DNA of 64,000 nucleotides from CAWARU01 sp963784575 (GTDB lineage: Bacteria; Pseudomonadota; Gammaproteobacteria; UBA6186; Azoamicaceae), in the NCBI GenBank assembly GCA_963784575.1, contig CAWARU010000001.1:310001-374000 (forward strand). Direction: 5' to 3'. Within the stretch, counting starts at the first letter, position 1, and each line of letters begins with the position of its first letter. Below the pieces are notes generated by a model. The model was given only the letters and a program-made list of their open reading frames with translations. It was not told the origin of the DNA and did no database searches. Made by a program: the position numbers and the translations under genes. Shown piece after piece: positions 9,984 through 19,446 of the stretch.

Positions 9984-10110
9984 TATCAATTTATTTTAGG
10001 CAGAAGAAGCAGTTTCATTTCGCGATAAATTAAATCTTATAATTCAGCATTCCTTAAAATACCACGAAACAAAATTTATTTATTATTATATACACCTATT
10101 GTTAATAGTG

Positions 10111-10193
10111 ATTGATCTCTCTAAATATTTTGAAGGAACAGATCAGAGATCCTCCTCTCAAAATAAGTGGATTAAAAAAAAGGAGAGATCAAT
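10111..10193 (+). promoter_or_regulatory. Inverted repeat masking the ribosome site of the first transposon gene
   Basis: ATTGATCTCTC (10111-10121) is a perfect 11-bp complement of GAGAGATCAAT (10183-10193), which contains most of the ribosome site and ends one base before the ATG. Transcripts entering from outside could fold and block initiation, while a transcript starting between the arms would not. The comparison with IS10/IS50 read-in protection is inference. Confidence 0.55.
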
Positions 10194-10194
10194 C

Positions 10195-10740
10195 ATGTTA
10201 ATTATAGCGCGGTTCTTTAATTCACTTGTAGAATATGTTGAATTTATCTATCAGCATGGGTCAAAACCCTTTCGACCCTCTAAATGCGGATACTGCGGTA
10301 AAGCAGGATTAAGATGCCATGGTTTTCGCGAACGCAAAGCAGACAGAGAGAATCACTGCGAAGATTCTCTAAATCCTGTCTTGATTCCAAGATTTTTTTG
10401 CAAACACTGTCGTCGTACTTGTTCAGTATTACCAAATTGCATTTCTCCCAGAAGGTGGTACCTCTGGTCAGTGCAGCAGCTTGTATTGTCACTGGATATT
10501 TTGGAACATTCCCTGCGGTACATCGCAAGTAAGACGCCTCCAGTCAGAAGCACAATAGCGCGCTGGGAGCTGCGCCTTCGAACTATGTTTCCGATACATT
10601 CCTTGCATTTGAAGAGTAGAGCTCCAGACCTAGGAAGAAGCGCTGAGTCATTCTGTATTTTCTGGAAAGCTTGTCTAGCACAAATGTCATTATCCGATGC
10701 AATGTTCTGGATTTATTGTGCTGGGGAAGTCATCCCATGA
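10195..10740 (+). CDS. Zinc-finger protein, first gene of the transposon
   Basis: The ATG at 10195 has a good ribosome site (AAGGAGAG) and gives 181 residues; a longer frame starting with TTG at 10099 lacks one and would span the regulatory hairpin. Paired cysteines (CGYCGKAG and CKHCRRTC) indicate a four-cysteine zinc ribbon in the N-terminal half, followed by basic helices. I believe this matches small Cys-rich proteins (DUF6431-like) found beside such transposases, but I could not check. A DNA-binding or target-site role is plausible from context. Confidence 0.7.
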   Translation: MLIIARFFNSLVEYVEFIYQHGSKPFRPSKCGYCGKAGLRCHGFRERKADRENHCEDSLNPVLIPRFFCKHCRRTCSVLPNCISPRRWYLWSVQQLVLSLDILEHSLRYIASKTPPVRSTIARWELRLRTMFPIHSLHLKSRAPDLGRSAESFCIFWKACLAQMSLSDAMFWIYCAGEVIP

Positions 10741-10885
10741 TTAAAGTTATTTCAAGCTATTTTAAACCTAAATTTAAGTGAGACAGTCAAAATGAAGATT
10801 TAAAACATAAACACACACTTTCGCCACTGTTATTGCAGCCCATTTTTCTGGGACACTTTAGTTTTTTGTGTTACAGGAGGCGAAT

Positions 10886-12232
10886 ATGAACAAAATTCCA
10901 CCCTTAGCATTGTTTCGGTTATCTGTGCTGGGACCGTTGGCTAGCCGTGAGAAATTGGAGCGAGGTGAACTAAAACGCATTATTCGTGAACTGGCAGCCA
11001 AGAGTTATGATATTCCAGGCTCAGATAGGAATCGCGTGACTGAATATGCCATTGAGCATTGGTATTACAATTGGAAGCGGGGCGGTATAGAAGCATTGGC
11101 TCCTAAGATGCGTCGCGACTGCGGCAAAACAAAGCTAAAGAAGGAATATCAAGAAGCTATTCTGAAATGTAAATCAGAGAATAAAAAGCGCTCAATATCG
11201 GGTATTAAACGCGTGTTAGAGTTATCTGGAGTTTCAGCCATCGGTGAGCTGTCGCGCTCGAGCATTTACCGATTGTTAAAAAGCGTAGGATTATCCCGAC
11301 GCCTTGAAGAACCTGCAGTCACTATTGAACATCGCAGCTTCTGTGCTGAAAAGTGCGGCGACATCTGGTATGGAGATGTCTTGCATGGTCCATCGGTTCC
11401 CGTTGGCAAAAGGCTTAGGAAAGCTTATTTGGTGACCTTAATGGATGATGCATCGCGTCTAATTGCGCACAGCGCCTTTTGTCTCGCTGAGACAGCACTT
11501 GATATCGAGGGAGTTCTGAAGCAAGCGATATTGAAACGAGGATTACCTAAGAAGTTAGTCGTGGACAACGGGGCGGCTTATCGTTCCAGAACTTTGCAGG
11601 AAATTTGTGCACGTCTTGAAGTCCGTCTAATTTATTGTCGCCCATATGCCCCGCAGGGTAAGGGTAAACTTGAAAAATGGCACGGAAGATTTAGAAGCGA
11701 TTTTCTAAATGAACTAGATACTTCTCAATTACGCGATTTGCAAGATTTAAATGAACGTCTCTGGGCATGGATAGAAGGCGAATATCACCAACAAGTGCAT
11801 AGCGCTCTTCAGGGATTAACGCCGATGGAAAGATGGCGGAAAGATATTATTCATGTTCGGCCTCTCGGGTCTTTTACTACCAAATTAGATGAAATTTTTT
11901 ATCACCGCCATAAACGAACTGTCAGAAAAGATAGCACTGTTAGCTTTGAAGGAAATATGTTTGAGGTTCCTTATGAACTTTCAGGCAGAACAGTGTTTCT
12001 TGTGACTGATCCGCATCGAAAAGAAGCCATCCGTGTGGAGTCCCAGTCAGGGGAATTTTTAGGGGCAGTCACTAAACTAGATCCTATTGCGAATCTCGAC
12101 AGACGAAGGATAAGACCCCAAAAGCAACAGGAACTGCTGGAGAACAAAAAAGCATTTAATATGGTTGAACTCGCATTAGAAAATTATACAAATTCTTTAA
12201 GAGTACATGTAATAGGAGATGAAGATGAGTAA
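10886..12232 (+). CDS. DDE transposase with integrase core (Mu/TniA/IstA type)
   Basis: The start ATG at 10886 follows AGGAGGCGAAT. The N-terminal 120 residues carry helix-turn-helix segments. The integrase core has IWYGDVLHGP (first Asp), LVVDNGAAYRS (second Asp) and GKGKLEKWHGRFR (Glu), and a Mu-type beta-barrel region follows. It overlaps the downstream ATPase gene by a few bases, so the two are translationally coupled. It is the strand-transfer enzyme of the element. Confidence 0.9.
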   Translation: MNKIPPLALFRLSVLGPLASREKLERGELKRIIRELAAKSYDIPGSDRNRVTEYAIEHWYYNWKRGGIEALAPKMRRDCGKTKLKKEYQEAILKCKSENKKRSISGIKRVLELSGVSAIGELSRSSIYRLLKSVGLSRRLEEPAVTIEHRSFCAEKCGDIWYGDVLHGPSVPVGKRLRKAYLVTLMDDASRLIAHSAFCLAETALDIEGVLKQAILKRGLPKKLVVDNGAAYRSRTLQEICARLEVRLIYCRPYAPQGKGKLEKWHGRFRSDFLNELDTSQLRDLQDLNERLWAWIEGEYHQQVHSALQGLTPMERWRKDIIHVRPLGSFTTKLDEIFYHRHKRTVRKDSTVSFEGNMFEVPYELSGRTVFLVTDPHRKEAIRVESQSGEFLGAVTKLDPIANLDRRRIRPQKQQELLENKKAFNMVELALENYTNSLRVHVIGDEDE

Positions 12233-13022
12233 TAAACACTTTGGTTTAACCCACACTCCAATCGGAAAAGCAGTTAAGAATTTCTGGGATGACGGGCAGC
12301 AATTTAGTGACTTCATAGAGAAATTTCAGTGGCTATTGAATAATCCAGGGATTGGTATCTTTACAGGAGAACCTGGAGTTGGTAAAACCGCAGCGCTACG
12401 CCAAGCAACACAAAACATTAACCCGCATACTCATCAAGTGATCTACATGCCAGAAACGGATTTTGGACGGGTGGATTTATATCGTAGCCTTGCTATTGAG
12501 CTTGGGTTAGAACCATCAACACGCCGTGCTGTGTTGTGGAGAAGCATCAAGAATAGGGTCCAAGAACTATATGATGGGAAAAATATTTTGCCAATCTGGA
12601 TCATTGACGAAAGCCAGAATTTGCCGCATGAATTTTTTATTGATTTACCATCGTTCCTGAATTTTGCGCTCGATTCCAGGGATATTATGACAATATGGCT
12701 AGTAGGACATCCCTCCCTTAGCCAAGTTTTAAGTAAGGTGGTGCACAGTGCGTTATACAGCCGAATTTCTGCAAAAGTGACTCTGAAACCCATCATAGAA
12801 CGAGAGAGATTCCAAGCATTAATTGATTATGCCTTTAAGGAAGCTGGGAGCCAAATAAAATTGCTTTCTGACAGTGGTATAGAGATGTTGCGGCAGGCTT
12901 CACAAGGAAAGCCGCGACATGCCAGCAAAATTTTGCAAGGGGCATTGAGAATAGGCGCTAAGAAAGGATTGACTCATCTTCCAGATGAAGTTCTAAAGGC
13001 AGCAATAGAGGAACTCCAATGA
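12225..13022 (+). CDS. AAA ATPase transposition regulator (TniB/TnsC/ExeA-like)
   Basis: The ATG at 12225 follows AGGAG. Walker A GEPGVGKT lies at residues 48-55 and Walker B with the sensor region is IWIIDESQNL. A GHPSL segment and SRISAKVTL match the ExeA/TniB ATPase fold. In related transposons this ATPase selects targets and stimulates the DDE enzyme. It sits directly behind the transposase gene with overlapping coding. Confidence 0.9.
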   Translation: MSNKHFGLTHTPIGKAVKNFWDDGQQFSDFIEKFQWLLNNPGIGIFTGEPGVGKTAALRQATQNINPHTHQVIYMPETDFGRVDLYRSLAIELGLEPSTRRAVLWRSIKNRVQELYDGKNILPIWIIDESQNLPHEFFIDLPSFLNFALDSRDIMTIWLVGHPSLSQVLSKVVHSALYSRISAKVTLKPIIERERFQALIDYAFKEAGSQIKLLSDSGIEMLRQASQGKPRHASKILQGALRIGAKKGLTHLPDEVLKAAIEELQ

Positions 13023-13033
13023 GGGAGATTATC

Positions 13034-13219
13034 ATGTTATTTACACCACCTACTCTAACAGATGAAGCGGCTTATGAACTTGTGGAATTTTTGCAAGATT
13101 TTGTATTGGCGCTTGAAAATCACTATATGCCGCAGCTTAGACGCTATACCAAGACATCAGATGAAGAAAGTAATTTAAGTTTTGGATGCGAGGAGGTTGA
13201 AGGAGTCGATCCATTTTAA
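13034..13219 (+). CDS. Small acidic protein, last gene of the transposon
   Basis: An ATG at 13034 (ribosome site GGGAG) gives 61 residues; an alternative ATG at 13019 overlaps the ATPase stop codon. The product is acidic and ends EEVEGVDPF. No family recognised. It is conserved in both copies and its frame is coupled to the ATPase gene, so it is probably real; function unknown. Confidence 0.6.
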   Translation: MLFTPPTLTDEAAYELVEFLQDFVLALENHYMPQLRRYTKTSDEESNLSFGCEEVEGVDPF

Positions 13220-13315
13220 TTGTTGAAAAAACAGTCAGCGAGGTAGGTTTAACTGCTGACTGTTTCACTTAAATTAGGTCGAAACGAATCATTTAATTTA
13301 TTGCGGAACGTAACA

Positions 13316-13584
13316 CGGATGATAGTATTATTGATTTGGATAAAAATCAGAAAATACTATCCAATGAATTTGCTGTTTATTTGAAGGTGAGTACACCCGT
13401 TCAAATGGAACGTATTGCCCATAACCGCCCCTTTTTACCTGTAACAGACTATAGAGCCTTTTTAGATCAACTCCATCAAAAACGCGATGCTTTATATGAG
13501 AAGGTTGCAAAATTAACAGTGAACTCTGATGATAATGCACTTGAAGAACACATTAAAAAAATCGTAAACGCGGTTGGAGAATGA
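13316..13584 (+). pseudogene. aroK: Shikimate kinase, C-terminal fragment
   Basis: Directly after the transposon the translation reads DDSIIDLDKNQKILSNEFA, followed by VYLKVSTPVQMERIAHNRPF and LYEKVAKLTVNSDD. This matches the second half of shikimate kinase (the GGS strand, the RPLL lid and the LYEEVAD region). The ATP-binding N-terminus is missing, so the fragment is inactive. It shows that DNA left of copy 1 was lost or exchanged. Confidence 0.7.
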
Positions 13585-13614
13585 GAACGATATTCTGCAT
13601 ATTGAGATATTGAT

Positions 13615-14664
13615 ATGCAATCTGAAAAGGATCTGATCCAATGGGGAAAGGATTCCCTGAAGAAGACGGGGTATGCTTTAATTGGGGATGAAGAGATCAT
13701 CCAAAAAACCCCCTATTCTTGTGTTGTTCGGTTTTTAACCTCACAAGGCAACATCTATCTAAAGAAAACTCCTCCATCACTTTTTATCGAAGTTGAAATC
13801 ATAAAATTTTTGAAGTATAAAATAAATACCATGGTCCCATCAATACTTGAAGTTAATAAAGAACTCTGTTCATTTTTAATGCTTGATGCTGGAATTCCAT
13901 TACAGGAATACCTTAAAGAAAATTTTCAACCAAATTTGTTGAACTCCGCGATCAAACAATATACCGACATTCAATACGCTGTATCGAGTGAAACTGAACC
14001 ATTTCTAAAATTAGGCGTTCCCGACTGGAGATTGAAAAATTTGTCCAATCTTTATCAAAAATTAATAAACAAGAAGGATTCCTTACAAAAAGACGGTCTA
14101 ACTGAATCCGAGTATAATTCTTTGAAAATTCTTATGCCAACTGTCACAATACTTTGTGACATGCTATCACAGTACAATATTCCTGAGACACTGGATCACT
14201 GTGATTTTCATGACAATAATATCTTGATCAATACAAGAAATATTCAGTTAACACTAATTGATTTGGGTGAAATTGTTATTACTCATCCATTTTTCTCTTT
14301 ATTGTCTTTTATAAGCAAAGCAGCACTTCGATATTCTTTAAACGACGCTCATCACACATTTATTGAATTATTGGACACTTGTGTCGAAAACTGGTATACT
14401 TTTGGAAACAAAATTGATTTAAAGCAAGCCATGTTGGTTGCCAAAAAATTGTGGCCCATTTATTCAGCTTTGGGTTATTATAGATTGATTTCGACTTCGG
14501 GGATGGGCATGGATGAAGCTAGTCTCTTATCGTATTTCGGAACTGGTAGAAATGCAGGAAGATTTGCAAAATATTTTAAGGATTTTATCAATGCAAATTT
14601 AGATGTAGACCCTAACGATTTCTCTCACGTTCAATTATCTTATCCTGGAAGCCGTTTGATTTAG
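13615..14664 (+). CDS. Aminoglycoside-phosphotransferase-family kinase-like protein
   Basis: The 349-residue protein has the fold's catalytic loop LDHCDFHDNNILIN (HxD with downstream Asn) and the metal-binding segment LIDLGE. The N-terminal part, including GNIYLKKTPPSLFIEVEI with a possible ATP-binding lysine, fits the kinase N-lobe. The substrate cannot be deduced; many members phosphorylate small alcohols or sugars rather than drugs. It appears complete and follows the aroK fragment by 30 bases. Confidence 0.78.
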   Translation: MQSEKDLIQWGKDSLKKTGYALIGDEEIIQKTPYSCVVRFLTSQGNIYLKKTPPSLFIEVEIIKFLKYKINTMVPSILEVNKELCSFLMLDAGIPLQEYLKENFQPNLLNSAIKQYTDIQYAVSSETEPFLKLGVPDWRLKNLSNLYQKLINKKDSLQKDGLTESEYNSLKILMPTVTILCDMLSQYNIPETLDHCDFHDNNILINTRNIQLTLIDLGEIVITHPFFSLLSFISKAALRYSLNDAHHTFIELLDTCVENWYTFGNKIDLKQAMLVAKKLWPIYSALGYYRLISTSGMGMDEASLLSYFGTGRNAGRFAKYFKDFINANLDVDPNDFSHVQLSYPGSRLI

Positions 14665-14697
14665 ATACAAACAAACTATTTATGGCTTTACTCTTTG

Positions 14698-14756
14698 TTT
14701 TCGATACAGTTTTTTATAATTTTTATCTGATCACAGTAATTTGCTCAAAATTGTCT
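14698..14756 (-). pseudogene. Short remnant of the epimerase gene 3' end
   Basis: About 55 bases closely match the 3' end of the epimerase gene at 48577-49260 (the stretch encoding DQIKSIKSCIEEG and following bases). No more of the gene is present here, so it is a scar of an earlier rearrangement. The neighbouring 14757-14950 shows nothing I can assign. Confidence 0.45.
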
Positions 14757-14950
14757 ACTTTTTCAATTTTCATCAGATGAATGGATTATTTCCCTTTGGA
14801 GCCCTTATTCGATGAAGAACGATTTGAAACATAGAATGTATCGTCGAGCTTCCTTCTTCCATGAGATTAATCATATTGATCCGACGATTATTTCTAGAGT
14901 AAAATTGTTCTACATGGGTACCACATTTTCAATGAAGGATGAATTAATAA

Positions 14951-15261
14951 ATGTTGAAAGAATACATAGAGCTCGATGCTATAGGCATATCAGAATTAAT
15001 TAAACAGAGGCAAATAGATCCTAAAGAAGTTCTGGAAACTGCGATTTACTTAATTGAAAAATATAATCCTGTATTAAATGCGGTAACAAATAAGCATTAT
15101 GAATTGGCGTTGAATAGCCTAGAAAAATTTGATTATTCAAAGCCTTTTGCTGGTGTACCCTTCTTACTAAAAGATCTGGGCATTCAGTATAAAGATACTG
15201 TCACTACAAATGCTTGCAGACTTTTCACTTCATATAAAGCTCCAGATAATGATGTATTAGC
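14951..15261 (+). pseudogene. Amidase-signature enzyme, N-terminal fragment
   Basis: A start with AAGGATG upstream opens a frame encoding SELIKQRQIDPKEVLETAI and FAGVPFLLKDLGIQYKDT, which is the amidase-signature family with its catalytic lysine. The match ends at APDNDVLA, where the sequence changes into antisense TOTE-gene DNA. The Ser-Ser-Lys catalytic core is therefore incomplete and the gene is dead. Confidence 0.8.
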
Positions 15262-16389
15262 AATCTTTTTAATTTGATTAATCAGAAGTGTCGGGAGGTT
15301 AAGATGAGGCACATATAACAAATTACTTATTATCAGCTCCAGATGCTGTGGTAACGGTTCTTCGATTGTTGGAAATGCCTCAATTGCTTTTGGTGTAACC
15401 CAAGGATCTTCTTGCTCTTCCTCAGGATTACTGGTTAAAACATCTAATATACTTCCTTGTTTTTGCAATTGTTCTATTAGTCCTAATACTTCATGTTCAT
15501 CGATGGGATTGATTGTCAATAAAAAATTCCAGGGATCTGCGTGAGGCTCTAAGTTTTCATCTAGGAAAATACTCTTACCTTCTTTACGACGGTTACCTTG
15601 TAAAGGTAAAGCAATCAAATTACCAAAACCCCCTTTTGGTAAAGTGTCCTGATTTGGAAATAAACGATCATACGAATCAAGTCCAATCCCAGGGTTTGTT
15701 TTCATAGTGTGCGTCAACAGTCCAGTTCCTAGTATTCTAGCAAGACGTGCAGAAATGGGACTAGAGAAAAAAATCCAAACATGTGCACCATTACCAGATT
15801 GTGAACATTCTAATGCGACTGGCAACTTAAAATCTCGACAAGATTTAAAAAATGCAAGGGCATCCCTTTTCCAGGTTTCCTTGTCGAAATCTATCGCTAA
15901 AAAATGACAGGTTTCATTCTTATGCAATGGATATATGCCGACCATATGGGCACCCGCCAAATGGTTGTGAATCACCTTATCAGTGACGGGAAGCCATTGG
16001 CTAAATTGACACTCACTACATTTAATCTTTGGCTTTCGGCACACGCGACGATCCCATTCATTAGCACAAACAGGTGAATAACCCGCCTTCCCCTTCTTGT
16101 TTTCCCATCGTACGGCATATACATCGTCACGTCCTCGAAACAACCTACGAAATAAAGTTATTTTTTCCAAAGTCGAAAGTTTGTTATTCGAAGGATTATG
16201 ATTGTTAACCTCTTCGATTGCATCATTTTTTGTGACATGTATTTCTGTTATATGATTCGGCGAATCTTCAGGGATAATAATCGTCTGATTTTCATCTATA
16301 TTGAGTAATTTTCGCAAGTGTAAATTTTCGCGTTTAAGTCGTCCGCATTCCAATTGAGAAGGCGAAGAATTTTCTTTTTTTATCACATT
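15262..16389 (-). pseudogene. TOTE conflict-system archaeo-eukaryotic primase gene, main fragment
   Basis: The translation includes an N-terminal leucine-rich coiled segment (LKRENLHLRKLLN), a four-cysteine cluster (CANEW...RRVCRKPKIKCSEC), the primase metal motif FLAIDFDKETW, and CSQSGNGAHVWIFF, matching the archaeo-eukaryotic primase domain of TOTE systems. Family members usually continue into helicase and nuclease domains. Here the frame breaks at LINQIKKIA against the amidase fragment. The apparent GTG start at 16386 is an artefact: the first 23 codons lie at 19734-19802 on the far side of transposon copy 2. Confidence 0.8.
16385..16389 (+). repeat. 5-bp target duplication (ACATT), left
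   Basis: ACATT directly precedes the left TGT end of transposon copy 2 and is repeated directly after its right end at 19729-19733. Confidence 0.85.
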
Positions 16390-16523
16390 TGTTATGTATC
16401 AATTTATTTTAGGCAGAAGAAGCAGTTTCATTTCGCGATAAATTAAATCTTATAATTCAGCATTCCTTAAAATACCACGAAACAAAATTTATTTATTATT
16501 ATATACACCTATTGTTAATAGTG

Positions 16524-16606
16524 ATTGATCTCTCTAAATATTTTGAAGGAACAGATCAGAGATCCTCCTCTCAAAATAAGTGGATTAAAAAAAAGGAGAG
16601 ATCAAT
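16524..16606 (+). promoter_or_regulatory. Ribosome-site-masking inverted repeat, copy 2
   Basis: Same 11-bp inverted arms as at 10111-10193, the right arm covering the ribosome site of the first gene. Confidence 0.55.
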
Positions 16607-16607
16607 C

Positions 16608-17153
16608 ATGTTAATTATAGCGCGGTTCTTTAATTCACTTGTAGAATATGTTGAATTTATCTATCAGCATGGGTCAAAACCCTTTCGACCCTCTAAATGC
16701 GGATACTGCGGTAAAGCAGGATTAAGATGCCATGGTTTTCGCGAACGCAAAGCAGACAGAGAGAATCACTGCGAAGATTCTCTAAATCCTGTCTTGATTC
16801 CAAGATTTTTTTGCAAACACTGTCGTCGTACTTGTTCAGTATTACCAAATTGCATTTCTCCCAGAAGGTGGTACCTCTGGTCAGTGCAGCAGCTTGTATT
16901 GTCACTGGATATTTTGGAACATTCCCTGCGGTACATCGCAAGTAAGACGCCTCCAGTCAGAAGCACAATAGCGCGCTGGGAGCTGCGCCTTCGAACTATG
17001 TTTCCGATACATTCCTTGCATTTGAAGAGTAGAGCTCCAGACCTAGGAAGAAGCGCTGAGTCATTCTGTATTTTCTGGAAAGCTTGTCTAGCACAAATGT
17101 CATTATCCGATGCAATGTTCTGGATTTATTGTGCTGGGGAAGTCATCCCATGA
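16608..17153 (+). CDS. Zinc-finger protein, transposon copy 2
   Basis: Identical to the product of 10195-10740: two CxxC pairs forming a probable zinc ribbon, first gene of the element, start chosen by its ribosome site. Confidence 0.7.
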   Translation: MLIIARFFNSLVEYVEFIYQHGSKPFRPSKCGYCGKAGLRCHGFRERKADRENHCEDSLNPVLIPRFFCKHCRRTCSVLPNCISPRRWYLWSVQQLVLSLDILEHSLRYIASKTPPVRSTIARWELRLRTMFPIHSLHLKSRAPDLGRSAESFCIFWKACLAQMSLSDAMFWIYCAGEVIP

Positions 17154-17298
17154 TTAAAGTTATTTCAAGCTATTTTAAACCTAAATTTAAGTGAGACAGT
17201 CAAAATGAAGATTTAAAACATAAACACACACTTTCGCCACTGTTATTGCAGCCCATTTTTCTGGGACACTTTAGTTTTTTGTGTTACAGGAGGCGAAT

Positions 17299-18645
17299 AT
17301 GAACAAAATTCCACCCTTAGCATTGTTTCGGTTATCTGTGCTGGGACCGTTGGCTAGCCGTGAGAAATTGGAGCGAGGTGAACTAAAACGCATTATTCGT
17401 GAACTGGCAGCCAAGAGTTATGATATTCCAGGCTCAGATAGGAATCGCGTGACTGAATATGCCATTGAGCATTGGTATTACAATTGGAAGCGGGGCGGTA
17501 TAGAAGCATTGGCTCCTAAGATGCGTCGCGACTGCGGCAAAACAAAGCTAAAGAAGGAATATCAAGAAGCTATTCTGAAATGTAAATCAGAGAATAAAAA
17601 GCGCTCAATATCGGGTATTAAACGCGTGTTAGAGTTATCTGGAGTTTCAGCCATCGGTGAGCTGTCGCGCTCGAGCATTTACCGATTGTTAAAAAGCGTA
17701 GGATTATCCCGACGCCTTGAAGAACCTGCAGTCACTATTGAACATCGCAGCTTCTGTGCTGAAAAGTGCGGCGACATCTGGTATGGAGATGTCTTGCATG
17801 GTCCATCGGTTCCCGTTGGCAAAAGGCTTAGGAAAGCTTATTTGGTGACCTTAATGGATGATGCATCGCGTCTAATTGCGCACAGCGCCTTTTGTCTCGC
17901 TGAGACAGCACTTGATATCGAGGGAGTTCTGAAGCAAGCGATATTGAAACGAGGATTACCTAAGAAGTTAGTCGTGGACAACGGGGCGGCTTATCGTTCC
18001 AGAACTTTGCAGGAAATTTGTGCACGTCTTGAAGTCCGTCTAATTTATTGTCGCCCATATGCCCCGCAGGGTAAGGGTAAACTTGAAAAATGGCACGGAA
18101 GATTTAGAAGCGATTTTCTAAATGAACTAGATACTTCTCAATTACGCGATTTGCAAGATTTAAATGAACGTCTCTGGGCATGGATAGAAGGCGAATATCA
18201 CCAACAAGTGCATAGCGCTCTTCAGGGATTAACGCCGATGGAAAGATGGCGGAAAGATATTATTCATGTTCGGCCTCTCGGGTCTTTTACTACCAAATTA
18301 GATGAAATTTTTTATCACCGCCATAAACGAACTGTCAGAAAAGATAGCACTGTTAGCTTTGAAGGAAATATGTTTGAGGTTCCTTATGAACTTTCAGGCA
18401 GAACAGTGTTTCTTGTGACTGATCCGCATCGAAAAGAAGCCATCCGTGTGGAGTCCCAGTCAGGGGAATTTTTAGGGGCAGTCACTAAACTAGATCCTAT
18501 TGCGAATCTCGACAGACGAAGGATAAGACCCCAAAAGCAACAGGAACTGCTGGAGAACAAAAAAGCATTTAATATGGTTGAACTCGCATTAGAAAATTAT
18601 ACAAATTCTTTAAGAGTACATGTAATAGGAGATGAAGATGAGTAA
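17299..18645 (+). CDS. DDE transposase, transposon copy 2
   Basis: Identical to the product of 10886-12232. The integrase-core Asp, Asp and Glu are all present (GDVLHGP, VVDNGAAY, KLEKWHGR), so this copy should be competent. Confidence 0.9.
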   Translation: MNKIPPLALFRLSVLGPLASREKLERGELKRIIRELAAKSYDIPGSDRNRVTEYAIEHWYYNWKRGGIEALAPKMRRDCGKTKLKKEYQEAILKCKSENKKRSISGIKRVLELSGVSAIGELSRSSIYRLLKSVGLSRRLEEPAVTIEHRSFCAEKCGDIWYGDVLHGPSVPVGKRLRKAYLVTLMDDASRLIAHSAFCLAETALDIEGVLKQAILKRGLPKKLVVDNGAAYRSRTLQEICARLEVRLIYCRPYAPQGKGKLEKWHGRFRSDFLNELDTSQLRDLQDLNERLWAWIEGEYHQQVHSALQGLTPMERWRKDIIHVRPLGSFTTKLDEIFYHRHKRTVRKDSTVSFEGNMFEVPYELSGRTVFLVTDPHRKEAIRVESQSGEFLGAVTKLDPIANLDRRRIRPQKQQELLENKKAFNMVELALENYTNSLRVHVIGDEDE

Positions 18646-19435
18646 TAAACACTTTGGTTTAACCCACACTCCAATCGGAAAAGCAGTTAAGAATTTCTGG
18701 GATGACGGGCAGCAATTTAGTGACTTCATAGAGAAATTTCAGTGGCTATTGAATAATCCAGGGATTGGTATCTTTACAGGAGAACCTGGAGTTGGTAAAA
18801 CCGCAGCGCTACGCCAAGCAACACAAAACATTAACCCGCATACTCATCAAGTGATCTACATGCCAGAAACGGATTTTGGACGGGTGGATTTATATCGTAG
18901 CCTTGCTATTGAGCTTGGGTTAGAACCATCAACACGCCGTGCTGTGTTGTGGAGAAGCATCAAGAATAGGGTCCAAGAACTATATGATGGGAAAAATATT
19001 TTGCCAATCTGGATCATTGACGAAAGCCAGAATTTGCCGCATGAATTTTTTATTGATTTACCATCGTTCCTGAATTTTGCGCTCGATTCCAGGGATATTA
19101 TGACAATATGGCTAGTAGGACATCCCTCCCTTAGCCAAGTTTTAAGTAAGGTGGTGCACAGTGCGTTATACAGCCGAATTTCTGCAAAAGTGACTCTGAA
19201 ACCCATCATAGAACGAGAGAGATTCCAAGCATTAATTGATTATGCCTTTAAGGAAGCTGGGAGCCAAATAAAATTGCTTTCTGACAGTGGTATAGAGATG
19301 TTGCGGCAGGCTTCACAAGGAAAGCCGCGACATGCCAGCAAAATTTTGCAAGGGGCATTGAGAATAGGCGCTAAGAAAGGATTGACTCATCTTCCAGATG
19401 AAGTTCTAAAGGCAGCAATAGAGGAACTCCAATGA
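18638..19435 (+). CDS. AAA ATPase transposition regulator, transposon copy 2
   Basis: Identical to the product of 12225-13022, with Walker A GEPGVGKT and Walker B IWIIDES. It overlaps the end of the transposase gene. Confidence 0.9.
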   Translation: MSNKHFGLTHTPIGKAVKNFWDDGQQFSDFIEKFQWLLNNPGIGIFTGEPGVGKTAALRQATQNINPHTHQVIYMPETDFGRVDLYRSLAIELGLEPSTRRAVLWRSIKNRVQELYDGKNILPIWIIDESQNLPHEFFIDLPSFLNFALDSRDIMTIWLVGHPSLSQVLSKVVHSALYSRISAKVTLKPIIERERFQALIDYAFKEAGSQIKLLSDSGIEMLRQASQGKPRHASKILQGALRIGAKKGLTHLPDEVLKAAIEELQ

Positions 19436-19446
19436 GGGAGATTATC

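Larger units (their letters stand above)
9977..13315 (+). mobile_element. TGT...ACA transposon with DDE transposase and AAA ATPase, copy 1
   Basis: Copy 1 and the copy at 16390-19728 appear identical over 3339 bp (constant offset 6413). Ends are TGTTATGTATC and GGAACGTAACA, the TG...CA style of Tn7/Tn5053/Mu-type elements. A subterminal motif (GCGATAAATTAAAT at 10021, inverted ATTTAATTTATTGCGG near the right end) repeats inside both termini, as expected for multiple transposase-binding sites. Flanks CCCGT (left) and CGGAT (right) are not a target duplication, unlike copy 2, so the surroundings of copy 1 were rearranged after insertion. Confidence 0.9.

Noticed and set aside
9561..10028. Plus-strand frame of 155 codons
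   Set aside because: Antisense to the IS4-family remnant and crosses the transposon boundary.
14812..15003. 63-codon frame beginning MKNDLKHRMYRR
   Set aside because: No ribosome site or family match; overlaps the start of the amidase fragment in another frame.
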